DNA of 64,000 bases from Ifrita kowaldi (GCA_013398055.1 VZRS01010693.1:360867-424866), one strand, 5' to 3'. Shown: positions 24,001-38,959, counted from the first letter of the stretch. Translations and numbers: made by a program. The notes: generated by a model from the letters alone, not told the origin.

Positions 24001-27000
24001 CCTTGCACTAAAGGTAACAATACAGTAGTTTTTGGGAGAATATCTGTTTGTCATGAAAAGGTCAAAACAAACAACCGCCCAACACTTCCTCTGAACTCCT
24101 TCTCTCAGATAAACATATTATATGTTTCCCATCAGCCAAATTTTAAAAAGAAGCAAAGCTTCATAGTATAAAGTTCTTCCATTTATGGCCATTCACTTGT
24201 AAAAATAGGTCTGAAGTCCTTAAGTGTAATTTCATTGTGACAATCTTAGTGAACAGAAGCCAAGCTCTTCCTACACAAGGTTCCATAAATTGTGGTTTTG
24301 AAAAGGGACCTCTTGCTGTTTCACCTACTAGTAATGCCTGCACCGTAAAGCAGGCTACAGAGACCCATGGTTTGTTTTGCATATCAGGAAATTAGGTTCT
24401 CAACACAGAGAACATGGTTAGAATGAAAGGGGGAAAAGATCTTTGAGTATTTCTTCCTCTGCAGCGTTGGAAAGCAGAAGCTGGATAGTGAGGTCTTGTA
24501 TTCACTAGGGCAAAGCAGTGTTTAAATAAACAAATAAGTGGTGATACAAGATACGATATGAGAAACTGGATGAGACTAGTTGCTTAAAAAAGGCAGTATT
24601 GTTATGATGTAAAACAATGCCACAGTGGTCCCATAAATAACCAGTCTTTATGCTAGGTAATTTTCCATTACAGAGGTGGAAACCAGAAGCAACTAATATG
24701 TACTCATAAAAGTGCTAATGAAGTGGGATGAATCTGACTAAGGAATCAGATGGCCAGCACCTGTTTGAAGTGTGGCAAATGACTGAAAGAAGTGTTGCAG
24801 TGCCTTTGCTTAGTAAAAATCTTTGAACACCTTTGCATACTGTCTGCTTAAAAAAGGCATAGTGATTTCCTTGTGCTATAGCAGTTTCAGTCAGACTATA
24901 CTTCATCATCTGCCAATACTTTTGGCTAAGTAGCATTCCAGCATTTTAAATATGGTAAGCTTTCTATGGTGTTGCATATTACTTGCTATTTTTCATTATC
25001 TCATTCTAGACATAGAAATCTCTTTCAAGGTTCAGTTAGAAATAGAAGGTTTAAAACTTTATTTCATAATTAAATCTTTACTTTCTACTGTAGTAAATAT
25101 TTTGGAAAAAGGAAATATTCTGTGTTCTAAAGAAATTTATCAATTAAATAATACATGAACTAGCTATATATTTTAATTTGCATTGCAATTTGTGATCATT
25201 GCTGCCAACACTAGATTTTGCAGAATTTAGATCCTTTTCACAGTTCAAGTTGCTAAATTCGCAGTGCAATAACACATGACAAATTGCCCTTTAGTTCTGG
25301 CTAATGACAGAGACCAAGTTTATTTGTATCATACCATGTATATTAGAATATAAACATGAAAAAAAGAAACAATTAAAGAAAAAGATCTTTAAATGGATCT
25401 TTCAGATAATTCTCCTAGATTAGATGATAGACTAGTGCCTGGATTTCAATTCCTGGCCGCTTGTGCAAGACTAAGCTTTTAATATTTTTTAAGACAAAAA
25501 TGAAATTTTTATTGCAGTATTAACTTGTTTTACAATCTAAGAGTTAAGAGTATTTATATAAGACATTACTGAAAGGCTCAGTTTTTATTAGTGTAAAAAC
25601 AGAAGCTTTAACATTTTTATATATTTAATACTCTGTGTATTTCTAGTGCTTGTATACGGGCAACTGAATAATTTAGCAATTCCAAAAAAGTGCACTTACT
25701 TCTCCTGTCCCAGCCATTACTGGCCTCTTTGCTCTCACCATGGCTAGACAAGCCCATACTTTTTCAGAAAACAAAAAACTCTTATTCTCCTCCCTTTCGA
25801 AAGGCACAGAAAGCTGACCATAAATACACAGAAGAAAATGTAAAGCGTGTCTCAGAAAGGGGACTAGTACAGGGGCTCCACACCAATAGTAGAAGAGACA
25901 CAGTCTTTGCTTACACTGGAGCAACCTTGAATTTTCTTAAAATCAGTCCAGTAAGGCCAATATCCAAGTTCTAAGGCTGCCCAGAGGAAAAGGTTTGCCA
26001 GACTATAATCTTTGTGGAAAAGTTCTTCCTTGACCTTTTTTGCCACTGTATGTCTACGACAGCACAGGGAGGTCAAAAGTGCACTAGTTGTTAGCACCAA
26101 AGATGAAGCTTAACCAGACACTGAGAGCAATGATTGTCAAACAGCTCCATTTGCAAGACAAGAAGTGTATCCTTAGCAGAGCAAGGGGGATGAAAGAGAT
26201 TATTTTCTAGGGGTCACATTTGTTCTTCTTTTTTTGACCTCTCTCAAGTTTGCAAAAGAAGCAGTGAGAGTTTTCTATAGCGAAGAGGTGCAACAAAGAG
26301 AATGGGACTGTGCTTTCCTCATCTCTTCTCTGCTAGTCTTCCAGCCTCAGTTATGCCTTTCTTTCTCTTTCATAAGAGTCAGTGAAAGCATAATGATTGA
26401 ATACAGAAATTTAAAGGACAATTTCAAGTGCAAAATTGCATTTTGAAGCCCTTCTTAGAACGTGGATCTCAAATTGGGTAGGGTTTGGAGTCCTTGTTTG
26501 CTTCTTTTACTACCACCCTAGTTTCTGTCTTTAGTACCAGTATGGCAGCTGCACCTAGGAGCCTTACCCATGGATCTGTGAGATTCTGGAAAGGAACAAG
26601 CTGTTTCTGTTTTTCATTTTGAGCTGCCCTCTGTTTTTTTATTGACTGTTGCTTGAAATGAACTAACCTGATTTAATTTCTGGTTCCCATAAACAACTTC
26701 ATTCTGGGTGCTGGAACATTGCATGGGACTGGAGGGTTGCAAAGCCATGCATATTCATGCCTTGGTTGGCAGGGTCCACTCCACAAGGGTACAAATATGA
26801 AATATTGCATTGAAGAGAGACCCTTAATAGGTACTCAGAGTTGTGAAGACGCTGCTGTGATACAAGAGCAATTTGTAGACGTACCTTAGCTGAGTTTAAA
26901 CTACTTTGATTCCTCTTAGAAGCAGGCAAAACATATCCAAAAGCTATTCTAGTTCTAAAATGTTAAGATCTTGGACTTGAAATAATAAGTAAAATTTTGA

Positions 27001-30000
27001 CCTAACCATGAAGTCTTCAGGTTATCATATATTGACAAGATGAATTCTTTGTCAATCAAAATGATATGCCTTTTTTAATAATTAGTGAGTATGAAACTCA
27101 TTGCTTCTCTGCTCTTTGATAAAACATCAACGCACTGGATAAATGAAGGGGTTATTACAAGGCAGAGTGTGAAGTAGTTACTGATTTTTGCACTTCTCCA
27201 CTGTGACCTAAAATTCAAGTTTGACCTCATTTTTAAAGATCAAGGAGAGGGGAAAGAGAAGTTCTAAGCAGAGGTGACTAAGAAATATGTTTCAAAGCAA
27301 TTGACTGGAAATACAGGATAAAATTCCCTAAGTTACCACAAAAAATAGCTATTGATTAGATTTTCAAGCACTCCTATCTTGACAGAGTAGTTAACAATCG
27401 AGATACCACTGGATAAACTTCCCCATAGTGGAAAGCTCAGATTGTGGCCAAACACTTCACAGCTACGCAAAAATATTTTTTTAAAATGTGGCAAGTCAAA
27501 TAGTATCTAAGGCTAAGAAAAGAGAAGAAATTCTGACAGTAATGGGCTACACTGTTTAGCTTCAAATGGGATTTCATGTACCTTTGCAAAGCTCTCTATC
27601 ATAGGAAAGGATTCTGTGATTATTTTTCTTATGACTTTAACTTATGTTTTACTGTCAGTCTTCAATGTTTGTTTAACACATGGAAAAGTTCTGTTTAAAC
27701 ATTCTCTCAAACTACTTGGCTAAACTTGCTATCCAATGGGTCCCTCAGAGGATAAATTATTGAAATCTAAGCAGACTAATACCTTGTGCTTATTCCCATG
27801 GCTAACACAGAATTTTGCAGTTAGAATGAGCTTTAAGCCAAAATTTTATTCAGTGGAAAACTTTGCCTGCCTTATAAAGTAAACAGGTTCAAGTTGCCTG
27901 TCAAGTTTGAAGAACTGCTAAATGTAGGAAGAATCCCTAAATGTGGGAAAGATAGGCTGGCTGTCCCTGTGAGCCCAATGAGCAGCTTTTCAAAGGTGCT
28001 TTTCATAACTAAAACTCAAGCAGGCAGCTCCCAGGTTACAAGGATAACCTAGGAATTGAAAAGATCTTTACAGGTATTTCATCTTGTTCTTGAATATCTT
28101 CACATCAGATAATGTTCTTCTGAAGAGACTAAAACATCATCTTTAATGGGACAAAACTGTCACTTCTTTATTCCAATTTCTGGACTGATTCAAAACATAG
28201 TTTTCCTGATAGTTAGAAACTTTCCTCTGATATATTTTCTATGAACAAGAATCTCTATCAACAAGATGTTAACGACAGCTATGATGTATAAAATATTTCA
28301 TAGTTAAGACACAACATCTTTTTATCTTGTTTAATAAAAGATATTAAATGGGTGTTATATGTCCTCAGTTTTGTCCTTGATTCTATTAATCCTTGCCTTC
28401 TCTAAAAATTGTGCCCTACTTCTTTCTGTCAACAGCAACTATTTGTCTCACTATTTACAATTCCTGTTAAAAGCTTAGAAGCTATGGTATTTGCTATCAA
28501 AACTGAAAAAAGAGACATTCCCCCCATTTTCTTAGGTATCTTCTAAGAAGTTTTAGAATTTCACAGTACACCTCTAATGTCATAAAACACCTTTAAAAAT
28601 ACCCTCTTGTTTCACTTCAAAGGAGTGTGTGTGTGTGGGGGGGGGAAATAATAGAAACAAATCCATTCTTAAAAAAACAAGATCTGAATAGAGAAATGCC
28701 CCTGCAGTGCTGCTGTAGACACTGTTGATTCCCTCCACATTCTCTGCAGCTCTAAAAGCAAGAAAGATCATCATGATCTAGTGCAAAATAACTGAATGTA
28801 GGTCTTAAAACTGGGGATCTCAATCCATATTTGAGTCTTGAAACAAGAGAGTTGTTTTTCAGAAATTCTGATCGCCCCCATTTAAATGACAGACTTCAAA
28901 TTAGGTCATGTAGATTGAATTTAGGCTCCCAAACTTGAAATACCTAATTTAGGTGCCCCAAAGTCATTAAATCTGATGATCTGAGTGCTTTGCAGAGCTG
29001 TCAGAAAACTTTTAATTATCAAGGCCTGTATTAAATATAGCTTTCACAGATAATATGGCTTGTGGGTCTGCCTCCTCCATTCACTTTCACTCTCTCTTTC
29101 TATGCTTTTGAAATTAAAGATTATCCTTCATTATAGCAATGCAATGCTAACGAAAATTCAACAAATAGCTCAACAGTACTGTAACACAACTGCCTGTTGT
29201 GATATGGACCATGCTTCCAGAAATGAGTACAAAATGCTGTACTTAATCCATTTTTTTTCTTTTCCTGAATCTTCTGCAAAGCGCATTGTAAAGAGCAGGC
29301 ATAACCTAGCTCATTGTGCTCAGCATGTTTTACAAACTCAGCAGAGATGTGGAGAGCACATATAAAAAACATGCTTCTGCCTTGACATAAATCAGAAATA
29401 AACAAGAATAACACAGAGTTTGACCTGAGCATTATATGGATGTATATCATGGACCAAGCCAGGATATGTGGTAGTTTAATTACTTCAGAAATAACCGGGT
29501 GACAAATAGCAATGATTAATTTAACCACAAAAAAAGTTATGCAAAATGTATCAAACCTAATGAAGATCCTACTACAATTATTTCCTTGTGCTTGCTAAAT
29601 CTTTCAAGAACCAGATGCTCTTCCAGTAATTAATTGCATAACTTACCACGCTTCTCTGATTTAACTTTTAATTATTTGCTTTGGAGAAAGGAAGTACTCA
29701 AGTTGGTTTGGGTTTTTAGGTGCAACAGTAGTTTTTTAAAATACAGAGGTTACACCTTACATTATCTTCTAATTATACATTACTCTCTAGAAAGAAATTC
29801 ATTTCACAAAATTCAATACAATTGGTTACTTTGTTCCCTGAAGGGTTACTGTTGTTGGAATGAATGTCTTGCAGTGGGATAAAAGAGAATATGTTGCCCA
29901 AGTAATATAGACTTCATACAAAGAATCAATGACCTGGTTGCTATTTATTTATTAACATATTCCAACGTAAGTAAAAGCATAATATGATACTGGGAGTGCA

Positions 30001-31499
30001 ATTATGAGGCCAGCTTTTTTTGGGATATAATAATGGTATATGATACCATAGATAATATTCTGACTATATACAAACAAACTCATTGATAATAACCACTTAT
30101 ACATGGTCTATATTTACAGGAAGGACTCAGAAAACAGAAAAAATGTGCATTGTCCTCATAGGGACAGGTGCCATTCAAATTTCTAAGCCATCACTTGTTA
30201 CTGGGTGATGTTGATGGTGTAGTTAGAATATGCTTGTAGTTAATTTGATTGTTCAAGGTGTTTTTGTTTCAAACTCACTAGGGGCTGAAAGTTCAGCTTT
30301 AAAATTCCCAAATCATTGCAGTCTTGTGGTTGCAGCACTAGCCAAATGTTTGAAAATGAGGATTCAAGTCCCCTGAGGCAGAGTAATTTAAACTTTCTCC
30401 CATATTTGAGGAGTGCTCTTATCACAAAGATACTGTAGATAGGACAGTATTTTCTTTTGAAAGACCAGCAGTCATCCCAATGGTTCTTGAGTCTTTGGGG
30501 GAAAAATTGTTTCCTAATATATCACAAATCTTCTTCAGTTTAGAAGGGTAGTGTATAAAGCTCTCCCTTTTTTTTGGAAAGACTTTATTGGAAAGATATT
30601 TGTTCAGTTATATAGCCAGACTATTAGCTGAAAATATTGCCAAAATTTCTTCAAAATTACAAATGCATTTGGTGTTGCGATTATTCCTTCTATTTCTTTA
30701 CCAAAGTTGCATATTTTATCCAGATGAGATAAACTATATTTAGTGGACCTGTAAAACAAGTTACAGTTTCTTTTTCTAGTAATGTGGTAGGGAGTTTCAT
30801 TTTGGTTTGTCTGTTCTGGTATGTTGCTTGTTTATTTTAATTAATCTCTTGTTTTGACAATGCCAGGAGAATAGAATCTATCTGGAATATTCAAGAAGAT
30901 TTTGTAGATTTTAAAATTGCTTTGAAATTCTTATTCAGAGCACAAGTTCATGTGCAATGGTACACTGTCACAGTGTCCAAAAAAGCCACTGCAGATGGAA
31001 CACTCTTGCAGCTTAATGAAACAAGCAGAGCTTATAATCTTGTTAAGCTGATGGCCTGCCTATATATAAAAGCTTCTCATGGAATTTGTATATAAATTCC
31101 ATATTCCCAGTACCAGAAGAATATTTACTTTGCTGCAGTTAGGCCTCTTTAACAGAAAGGGAAATAAAGCACAAAAACTGGTGTTGGGGAATGAATTCAT
31201 GAGCAGTTGTACTGAATCTCTATGAGGTGAGCAACCGACAGAACAGCTATAAACAAGACTCAGTAATAAGAAGAGAGTTTTACGTTAATGTTTCTTGGCC
31301 TGCTTTTGAGGAAGGCTATGTCAACAATCTTAATGGCAGATTTAGTCTCTGCCCCTGTAAATCACTCTGGCTGTAAATAAGAATCTGTCTATGTGGATGT
31401 CTTCACTGAATTCAGGACCACTAAGAGTTGTATTTTTGCTGTAAAGATTAGGAGTCACTTCAAACTGTACATCTGAATAAATTTGGATACCAATCAGGC
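21047..31499. other. Gene-free AT-rich region
   Basis: Apart from the GCAAG microsatellite (21664-21705), a TG run passing into a G run (about 28626-28646) and a strong acceptor-like site TCTTTCTTCTTTTCCTAG ending at 21861, I see no gene, RNA or recognisable transposon. Open frames of 60-135 codons are scattered on both strands, overlap each other and lack coding character. Confidence 0.6.
21664..21705 (+). repeat. (GCAAG)n microsatellite
   Basis: About eight near-perfect 5-bp units GCAAG with one GGCAGG variant. The open frames across it on both strands are repeat translations, not genes. Confidence 0.95.
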
Positions 31500-31575
31500 A
31501 GTTCCAACACCAGCAAAACTCTCACTGACTTGAAGAGAGTTTTGTCTACGTAGAGAACAGGATTAGCCCCTCATA
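31500..31575. repeat. Old amniote interspersed repeat with palindromic core
   Basis: AAAACTCTC and GAGAGTTTT flank ACTGACTTGAA, followed by a CAGGATTAGCCCCT-like tail. This matches the pattern (a TTGACTTCAATGG palindrome, then GGATTTGGCCC) common at ends of ancient amniote repeats related to CR1/L3. The family name is from memory and uncertain; the palindrome is directly visible. Confidence 0.5.
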
Positions 31576-34500
31576 TAGTAATTTTCTCAGAGAAAATATT
31601 AGTGGAATGATACATGATGCATTTTTTCTGGATTTAACATTATTTTCTCAAAATAGTTTTCTCCTTTTTGGCATTTCCACATGCATATAAACTCTTTGTG
31701 TTATTATATACATCTGAAGTCCACTGACTTAAGGATCATTTTTCTCCCTTTAAATCTATGTCATAGAGCATGGAAATGGCTTCTGATCTCTCTTGATACA
31801 ATTTCCCAGATATTTTTATCATGCTATTAATTTATCATTAATGAGAACAATCCACAACAGAACAGCTGTGACACAGCTACTTCTGAGAACTCCATGCTGA
31901 AAATATTTTAAATTCACTTAGTGGGAATCTGTAGATCTAGTGTATTTATAAACGACAGGTGTAGCTGCACTTCCTGGCCAATGTCTTACAAAAGTCAATG
32001 AAACAAATGAAAAGAACTGCTATCTTCCTTGTCAGTCTCAATCAGCAAAGCCCTTTTCTAGACTGAGAAAATTAAAGCTATGATAGAAAATATCTGATAA
32101 TGCAGGTTAACAGCTACTATATTTGAGAGATTCATGTAGGTAGAGACTTAGCTAACTGTACTAATACCATAGGAAAGAAGACATTTGAACTCCAGCAATA
32201 ATCTTTATTTCACAAATACATGAGGAATTCAGAATTAGTATAATGTATTTTATTCAAGTGTAAGAAGAACAGAATAACCATTGCAGAGGTCTCCAATCTG
32301 AATGACAGTTTTGCTCTGAAAACAGTCAATCCAGTCAGTGAATTGGACAAGTAATAATGGGTAAAATTGGACAATTATTACTAATTCTGCTATGTAGATC
32401 AATAGAGGATTTCAGCCTCTAAATTACCTTTCAAAAGTACTAGGTTAGAATGAAAACAAAGGATTTGATTCATAGCATGCTTTGAGAAGAGTAGGTGCTG
32501 GGAAAGCTGTAGCGGTTAGTAAAAGGTTGTTAGTGTTTCAAGTGTGCACTAGCTCCCTTACACCATGACATACAGACATGCTCAAAACATGACTATCCAA
32601 TGAGAAACTAACAGAAAGCTTAAATTAGTGCACGAAACACCAATGCTAATCTTACACTATCAAAGATAGAATAAGAGAGAAAAATTAAATGAAAATAATT
32701 TAGAATATTGTTTTATATTTACAGGATGAAGAATAACTTCCCTGTAATTCCCTCCTCCATTAAGAGGTTTTTTACCCCTGCCAAAAGTGCCTGCAACAAA
32801 TCTCTGCTTCCTTTCAAAGCTTCCTGAAAATCTTAGTTAGAGGCCCTCTGGTTTCAAAGGAGTAAAATGATTACTTTGTACTCTGAGGGGAGGCCCAAAA
32901 AAGAATACCTGAACTTTGCATCATCTTGCTGCAACACATGCTATCAATACCTATCATTGCCCCATAAGCTTTACTCAGTTTCATCATGTTGTCTGCTCAC
33001 TCTGTAATACCATTAATTCTACAGAGCACTTTTTTCTTTCATGTGGAAAAATAATTATATCATGCAAATATTGTTCTTCTGGTGCTAGGCACTTTATATT
33101 TCTGTTGGAATTTCAAGAGAAGGAGTGTAAACAGGAGCAACAATTATTGAAAGTATTTCCTTGCATTAACATTACTTAAATTAGTCAGTTTCAAATGCTT
33201 TGAACAAGAAGTCAGAGTAACTCATGTGAGATGCCTATTTTTGCATAGCCTAGAAAATGCTATGTACTTAAGAATTTTGTGAGGAAGGAAAACTGTAGCT
33301 AAAAAAGCCAGCACTGAGTCTGGTTTAAAATATGTTTATTGATCTCCTTTTGGTTGTGGCAAGAATATTGCACTCTTGATGGAAACGATTAATAACATCT
33401 GCACAGCATATTCTTTCCTGCAATAAATTCTTATAGATGGGTATTATGGCAATTACGTCCCCAAGAATTACTGGACCAATTCTCTGTGTAGACATATAGC
33501 TTTATGTCAGCCTTTCTGGTACTTCCCATCTTTCTGAAATCTGAGCCGACATGGTACGAGGAATGTCTTGTCTACACAGGGTTGCAGGGCAATTCTGACA
33601 AAATCGGGTAAAGGAAGTTCTTTCTTTACCTGTTGGTCTCATATCTCAGAGAGAAATCTTGTGCCATGTGCAGAGTCTTTCACATAAATGAGAAAGTGAT
33701 GAAAGAAAGAGACACAAGGAAAAAGTGTGAAGGAGAGACACAAAGGTTACAACTGCTCAGAATTAAAGTACATGTTAGGATTTACGCATGTTTATGCATC
33801 CCTTGGACTCATTTCCTTTCAGTCTCAGAATTACTCTCTGAACTCAGATCCAAAGGCATTTTATTACAGACATCAGTACTACTTCTGCATGAAAATATCA
33901 AAATTTCATACAATATTCTTGATAGGCAATTTAGAAATTGAGACATACCGTTCCATGTCTTAAACAGGTTTCTAATTAATTACAGTGCTAGACTAGCTGG
34001 AATGTCATCATACTATAGAGTAGGATCTAAATGGAATCTCAATTAAACCAATTTTACACCAAACCATCAACTTCCACATTTCAGATGAAAGGAGAAATAT
34101 ATGACAAAGAAAAAAAGAAGGGACTCAAAAGAATGCTAACATAGGGAATGTAAAATGTAAGGTTGCAATAACATAAACAATTTTCTATGATAACTGCCCT
34201 ATGACAGATTCTTATTGACATCTAAAGACGCCAAAGTTAGTAGCGCTTATATTACGATCAGAAATACTTCAGTGATGAGATTTCACGGTTGCATCACTTA
34301 AGGTGTTGTTTATCTTTATGGACATGAATGTGGGATTTGTACCACAGATTTCAGTGCTCCCACTCATCCACTTCCTGGTCAAAAATTAGCTGTCATATCT
34401 CTCCCAGTTGCCGATCATATTCTTGGCAGAACTTCACCTACAACTTTTATAGCCTTAATTTGCTGCAGACCATTCATATTTAAGATAATTTATACCTATA

Positions 34501-36566
34501 CTACCATTTTAATTTGGATTCCAAGCATGTTTTGAGCAGGAGATCAAAATGATTTCCACTTTCCAGACTTGCTTCATACTGCAAGTGATGTGAAAGCATG
34601 CAACCTGCACTGCTCCCAAGTAAAACATTTTTAAACTTATGGCCCAGTGTTCTAATGTATAGGAGCTCTACCGCACAGCTCTGATGTACAGCACCAGACT
34701 AAAGCAAGTTTAAAAGAACCCTTTTCCAATCCTTTTGGGGGATATATATTATAAAATTCATGATATGGGCTCTGGATCTTCAGCATCAGATGTTCCTCTC
34801 TAGAGATCTGACTTAGGCTGTATTTATATGATGAAGCGGTGCAGCCAAGAGAAGCAGATTTGTAGAGGAAAACAGTTCAAAACAGAGCAAAGAAACTTCT
34901 GATTTATATGATATTTTGGTGGTTGGTTTGACTTTTACTGAAGTAATGCCAGTCTCCCCACTGATTTGAGAGCTGATTCTCTGTGTCTAATGAGCTGTAA
35001 TTAAAAATAGCAAACACTTTCCTCTCCCTCCTCCAAAATGTGCCTGTTGCTCATCTGAAAGCTTTCTCTTCTCAATTTGGTAATTATCCCTACTGTATTT
35101 CATGATTACTTTTTTCCTCCAAGGAGCAGTGCCAAAAATTAGGAGGCTGTTATCAGTCCCGTTAACAAGGTATTCGCAGACTGCTAAATCTGCTTTGTAA
35201 TTTCAAAAGGACAGTTGTCTTTACCTGCCTGGCAGCCACAAATAAGACACATGAGGTGAGCTTAGTGTTGGAGCTCTGCCCAGAGGGATGAGAACTCAAG
35301 ATCAGAGTCCTGCTACTCCACACAGTGTAAACATGAAAAAAAAAAAAGCTAGAACTTGTGTCCTGAGCAAGAGCATCTGCTGATGGTGGGGGATTCAGCC
35401 AAACTGACTGTCAGAAAATCAGTTATTTTTTTCTCACAGTCTGATAGTTAAATTACTTGTAAAGAGCACTCTACCCACATCTAGAGGAACCATGTTCTAC
35501 AATAATTTGTTGACTAATGTTGCTTTCCTAAAGGTTTATTATTTTAACACATCCTATATACTTTTTGCGTTTTCTACCTGCAAAGAATGAAAGAAATGAA
35601 GCACCCTAGGAGGACTAATCTACCATTTACAAGAAGGTGCAATATCCCCTCCCAGCATGGGTCAAGTTTAGGTACTGGTTCGTGCCCTGTGACTCCAGAG
35701 CTTAAGTTCAGTCACTCCTGAGGATGCCCATGCAGTTGTGACGGATGTTTTTTAAGAGAGCTTTAATGCTCAAAAAGCCTATTAGAAACAGACTACTTTT
35801 AATCTTCTGTGGTTTTGCATTTTGGTTTTGGTTTGTTTGTTTGTTTTGAAGATCCACAATCATTCTTTGCCGCTTCAGGGTTTTTTTTGACTGAAAGTTA
35901 TTCACCAAGGTTTGTTGAGTTTATTTCAGATATTCCTTCAGCTAATAAACCTGGTGTCTTATTTCCTTAATTTTTTACAACAAAAAAGAATCTACTACTT
36001 CTTAAACAGATCTGTGTTTCCAAATGATATTAGTAGGAGCTCTGTGTATAAAATGAGAGATTAAATTGTTTTACTTGGAAAATGAAACAAAGCTGGAAAG
36101 CAGAGAAGCCTATGGTCACTTTTTTCAAAACATATTAGTTCACTTGCTACTGAAAAAAAAATCAGAGCATGAGCTTCAGAAGGCAGCCTTGTGAATTCAT
36201 GATGAATGATGTAATAAGACTTTAACAAGAATCAACATGTTGCTGTGGAAATTGAAAATGGAAATAAGATCAAGGCGGGAAAAAACCCAAACCCAAAACT
36301 CAGTCAAGGTGAGAAGGCAGAAAGCAGTTCAACCAAGTGATGCAATGATAACAAATGAATTAGCAAAAGAAAGTTGTCTCTTTAATACCAAGGATAAAGT
36401 CAGTCTAACAGACAAGATATTCACCCTGTGTGCTCATCAAGAGTATTTTCAGATATGTTACAGCTCCTTTCCTGATCTGTCTTTACATGGAAATCAAGTT
36501 ACATGGTGGGGTGATTCCTGGCTTGATCTCATTCTGGCACGGAGGTGAGCTACATACACATTGAGA
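31576..36566. other. Gene-free region with a possible conserved non-coding block
   Basis: No gene seen. The stretch at about 34955-35290 has a balanced composition, two TAATTA homeodomain-type sites (34998-35003 and 35081-35086) and little repeat character. It looks like an enhancer-type conserved element, but conservation cannot be tested here. Confidence 0.5.
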
Positions 36567-36959
36567 AATGTGAGCTTGGTGCTATTCCTGAGCCTTCTGG
36601 ATACACCATTTGCATTCATGTTTACTTTAGAAGAAGAAAGGCTGAGCTAATGCTTCTCATAAATGATAAGAAAAATTAAAATGATGCCTTAAAACTGTGT
36701 CAGGTACAGTAAAAACAATTTTAAAATAATTTCTTCCCAGGAAGTAGAGGAAAAGGACATAAAAATTAAGGCAGACAGGCACCATGAAATTTATATTGGG
36801 AAAGACTGAAAAATAGAAAAAAGAATACTTGTAATATGTGAGCACTTCCAAGCTGCTTGTTTAAGATGACTGACACTCCAGCAGTACCAAAAGAGTTAAG
36901 CTGTAAAATTGTACTATTTCCATATTTTAATTCCTGATAAAATAAGACATACTGGACTG

Positions 36960-36995
36960 TGGGAAGGGAAGGGAAGGGAAGGGAAGGGAAGGGAT
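36960..36995 (+). repeat. (GGGAA)n microsatellite
   Basis: About seven units of GGGAA. The same tract recurs at about 39652-39683, where the assembly breaks. Purine-only strand. Confidence 0.95.
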
Positions 36996-37864
36996 GGGAT
37001 TTCAGCTTTCAAAAATGTTCTGAGCTTGAAGAGTGACTACTTTGTATGCCATGGAGAGGAGGAACAGTGCCACTAAACATACAGATGACTAAAGAGTCGT
37101 ACAAAGTACTCACTGTGAGCGTAAAACTAGTAAAATTTAACTGTTGAACATGATTTTATTTTTTTTTCTGACAGAGTAACTGATATCCTTATTTGATAAG
37201 CTAAGAAAGTCCGTAAGAAACTGTCTGGAGGAACAAGAAGTAAAGTTTATAGTGCTGGCTGTACTACATTTGGATTCTGATAAAACATTAAGCTCTATTT
37301 ACTACTAGGTTTTATAAAATTCAGATTACTTTGATTTGGAAGATAGTTATCACTTGATATGACAACCTGGATGACTGTGTACGCAGGGTATTGATGAAAA
37401 GCATCACAGTCAATGGGAAAGAGAAACCTAGATTACCACAGGAATCTGTATTACAAAAGGCCTTGTTTTACTTCATTCAGAACCCCAGAAAGGCAATAAA
37501 CAAAGCTAAGAATTTGAATGAATTATGTTGAATTGGGAAGAGCAGACATTGTTTTTTCGCAACAGAGAGTAATAGCAGAGGAAATCTAGAAAAATTAGAT
37601 TTGTGAATAGAAAGTAATCGAATCGGGTTCAATTACCAAAAAAAAAGAAAGATAGCATAGTTAGTACAATATTCCTAAATGACCTAAATCGAAGAAAAAG
37701 ACCTAAAACTGTTCTTTCAATAAGGCAATAAGTTATGGTGAGAGCAAACTAGATATGAAGACGCTGTTTGATAGAGTACAAAAAAAGGAGCACTGCAAAT
37801 ATGGTCTCTTTGTGCATGTCTATCGCATCAGGAAGCCAGGAGGCAACATCCTTATAAAATAACC

Positions 37865-37935
37865 AATTCAAAGCTCACTGAAGCAAATGGAAGGGCTCCA
37901 GCCTCGTCAATAGGCTTGGATCAGGCCCTAGGCAT
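37865..37935. repeat. Old amniote repeat remnant
   Basis: CACTGAAGCAAATGGAAGG is followed by CGTCAATAGGCTTGGATCAG and GCCCTA. This resembles the conserved tail (TTCAATGGGCTTTGGATCAGGCCCTA type) of ancient amniote repeats. A second copy at about 39860-39930 is part of the assembly duplication. Confidence 0.5.
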
Positions 37936-38723
37936 GTCTGTGTGAAGTCACTTGGAACATTTCATTCCCTTTTTAGGCACAACCATTACCACAAAGACGC
38001 TGAGAAACTAAAGGAAGGCCAAAAAACTCTACTACCACAAGCACAGAGACTGGAAAGACTGAATTCAGGGTGGAATGATTTAAATGAGCACACAGGAAGC
38101 TTGGATTTGTACCATTGAATATTGCCTTGTTATACATTTGTTCTTTATTTTCCTTAAGGAAAAGTTTATTCTTTCCAGTAAAGGAGCAGCAAAACATCTT
38201 GATAAATAATTTTTTTAGATCCCTCAATTTTAGGTTTTTTTACTGCTTGATTGACAAAGAGCAAGTGTGTTTTTATAAATATGGTTTTAATTTATATCAA
38301 ATTTTTCTAAAGACAGAAAGGAGAACTGATTTTTTCTAGTTATTATGTCCAAGATTTTATAAATAATACCATTTATTTCCTCGAGTTATTCATAGACTAG
38401 AAGAAGAAAAAAATGTTTTCCTGCTTTTTAAAAATTGCAATCAGTTTTACAGTTTTGAAAGAAGTAGATAATGAACTGAACCTGTTAGAAAAATGGATAT
38501 TAAGGAAATATTTTCTCTGAATCTATAGACAGAGTTGCCATGAAAAGGTGGTTTACCTTTGCAAAAAACTCTGGCTTTAAATACATGGTTACTGGCTTTC
38601 AGCAAGTTCAAAAGGCTTTCTGTCTGTCTTTTGAACTTCTACAGTGGAGAAATACTGTACTTTTAAAATTATGAATTACCTTCAATTAGAAAAACTAAAG
38701 GTTTTAAGAAGCTTTCCTCAGAG

Positions 38724-38953
38724 AGAATCATGGAATATGCTGAGTTGAAAGGAACCCACAGGGACCACTGAGTCCCGCTCCTGGCCCTGCACAGGACACC
38801 CCAAGAGTCACACCGTGTGCCTGAGAGCATTGCCCAAATGCTTCTTGAACTCTGTCAGGCTGGTGCTGTGACCACTGCCCTGGGGAGCCTGTTCCTCTGG
38901 GGGAAGAACCTTTTTCTAATATCCAACCCAAACCTTCCCTGACACAGCTTCAT
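38724..38953 (-). mobile_element. CR1: CR1 LINE 3' end, antisense arm (first copy)
   Basis: From GAATCATGGAATATGC through CTGGCCCTGCACAGGACACC and CTTGAACTCTGTCAGGC to CCTGACACAGCTTCATGC this is the reverse complement of a CR1 3' end. It is followed at once by an oppositely oriented CR1, giving an inverted repeat. Confidence 0.92.
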
Positions 38954-38959
38954 GCACTT

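Noticed and set aside
28626..28646. TG run passing into a G run as a quadruplex or regulatory site
   Set aside because: It is a single short G run without the spaced G-tracts needed for a convincing quadruplex; simple repeat only.
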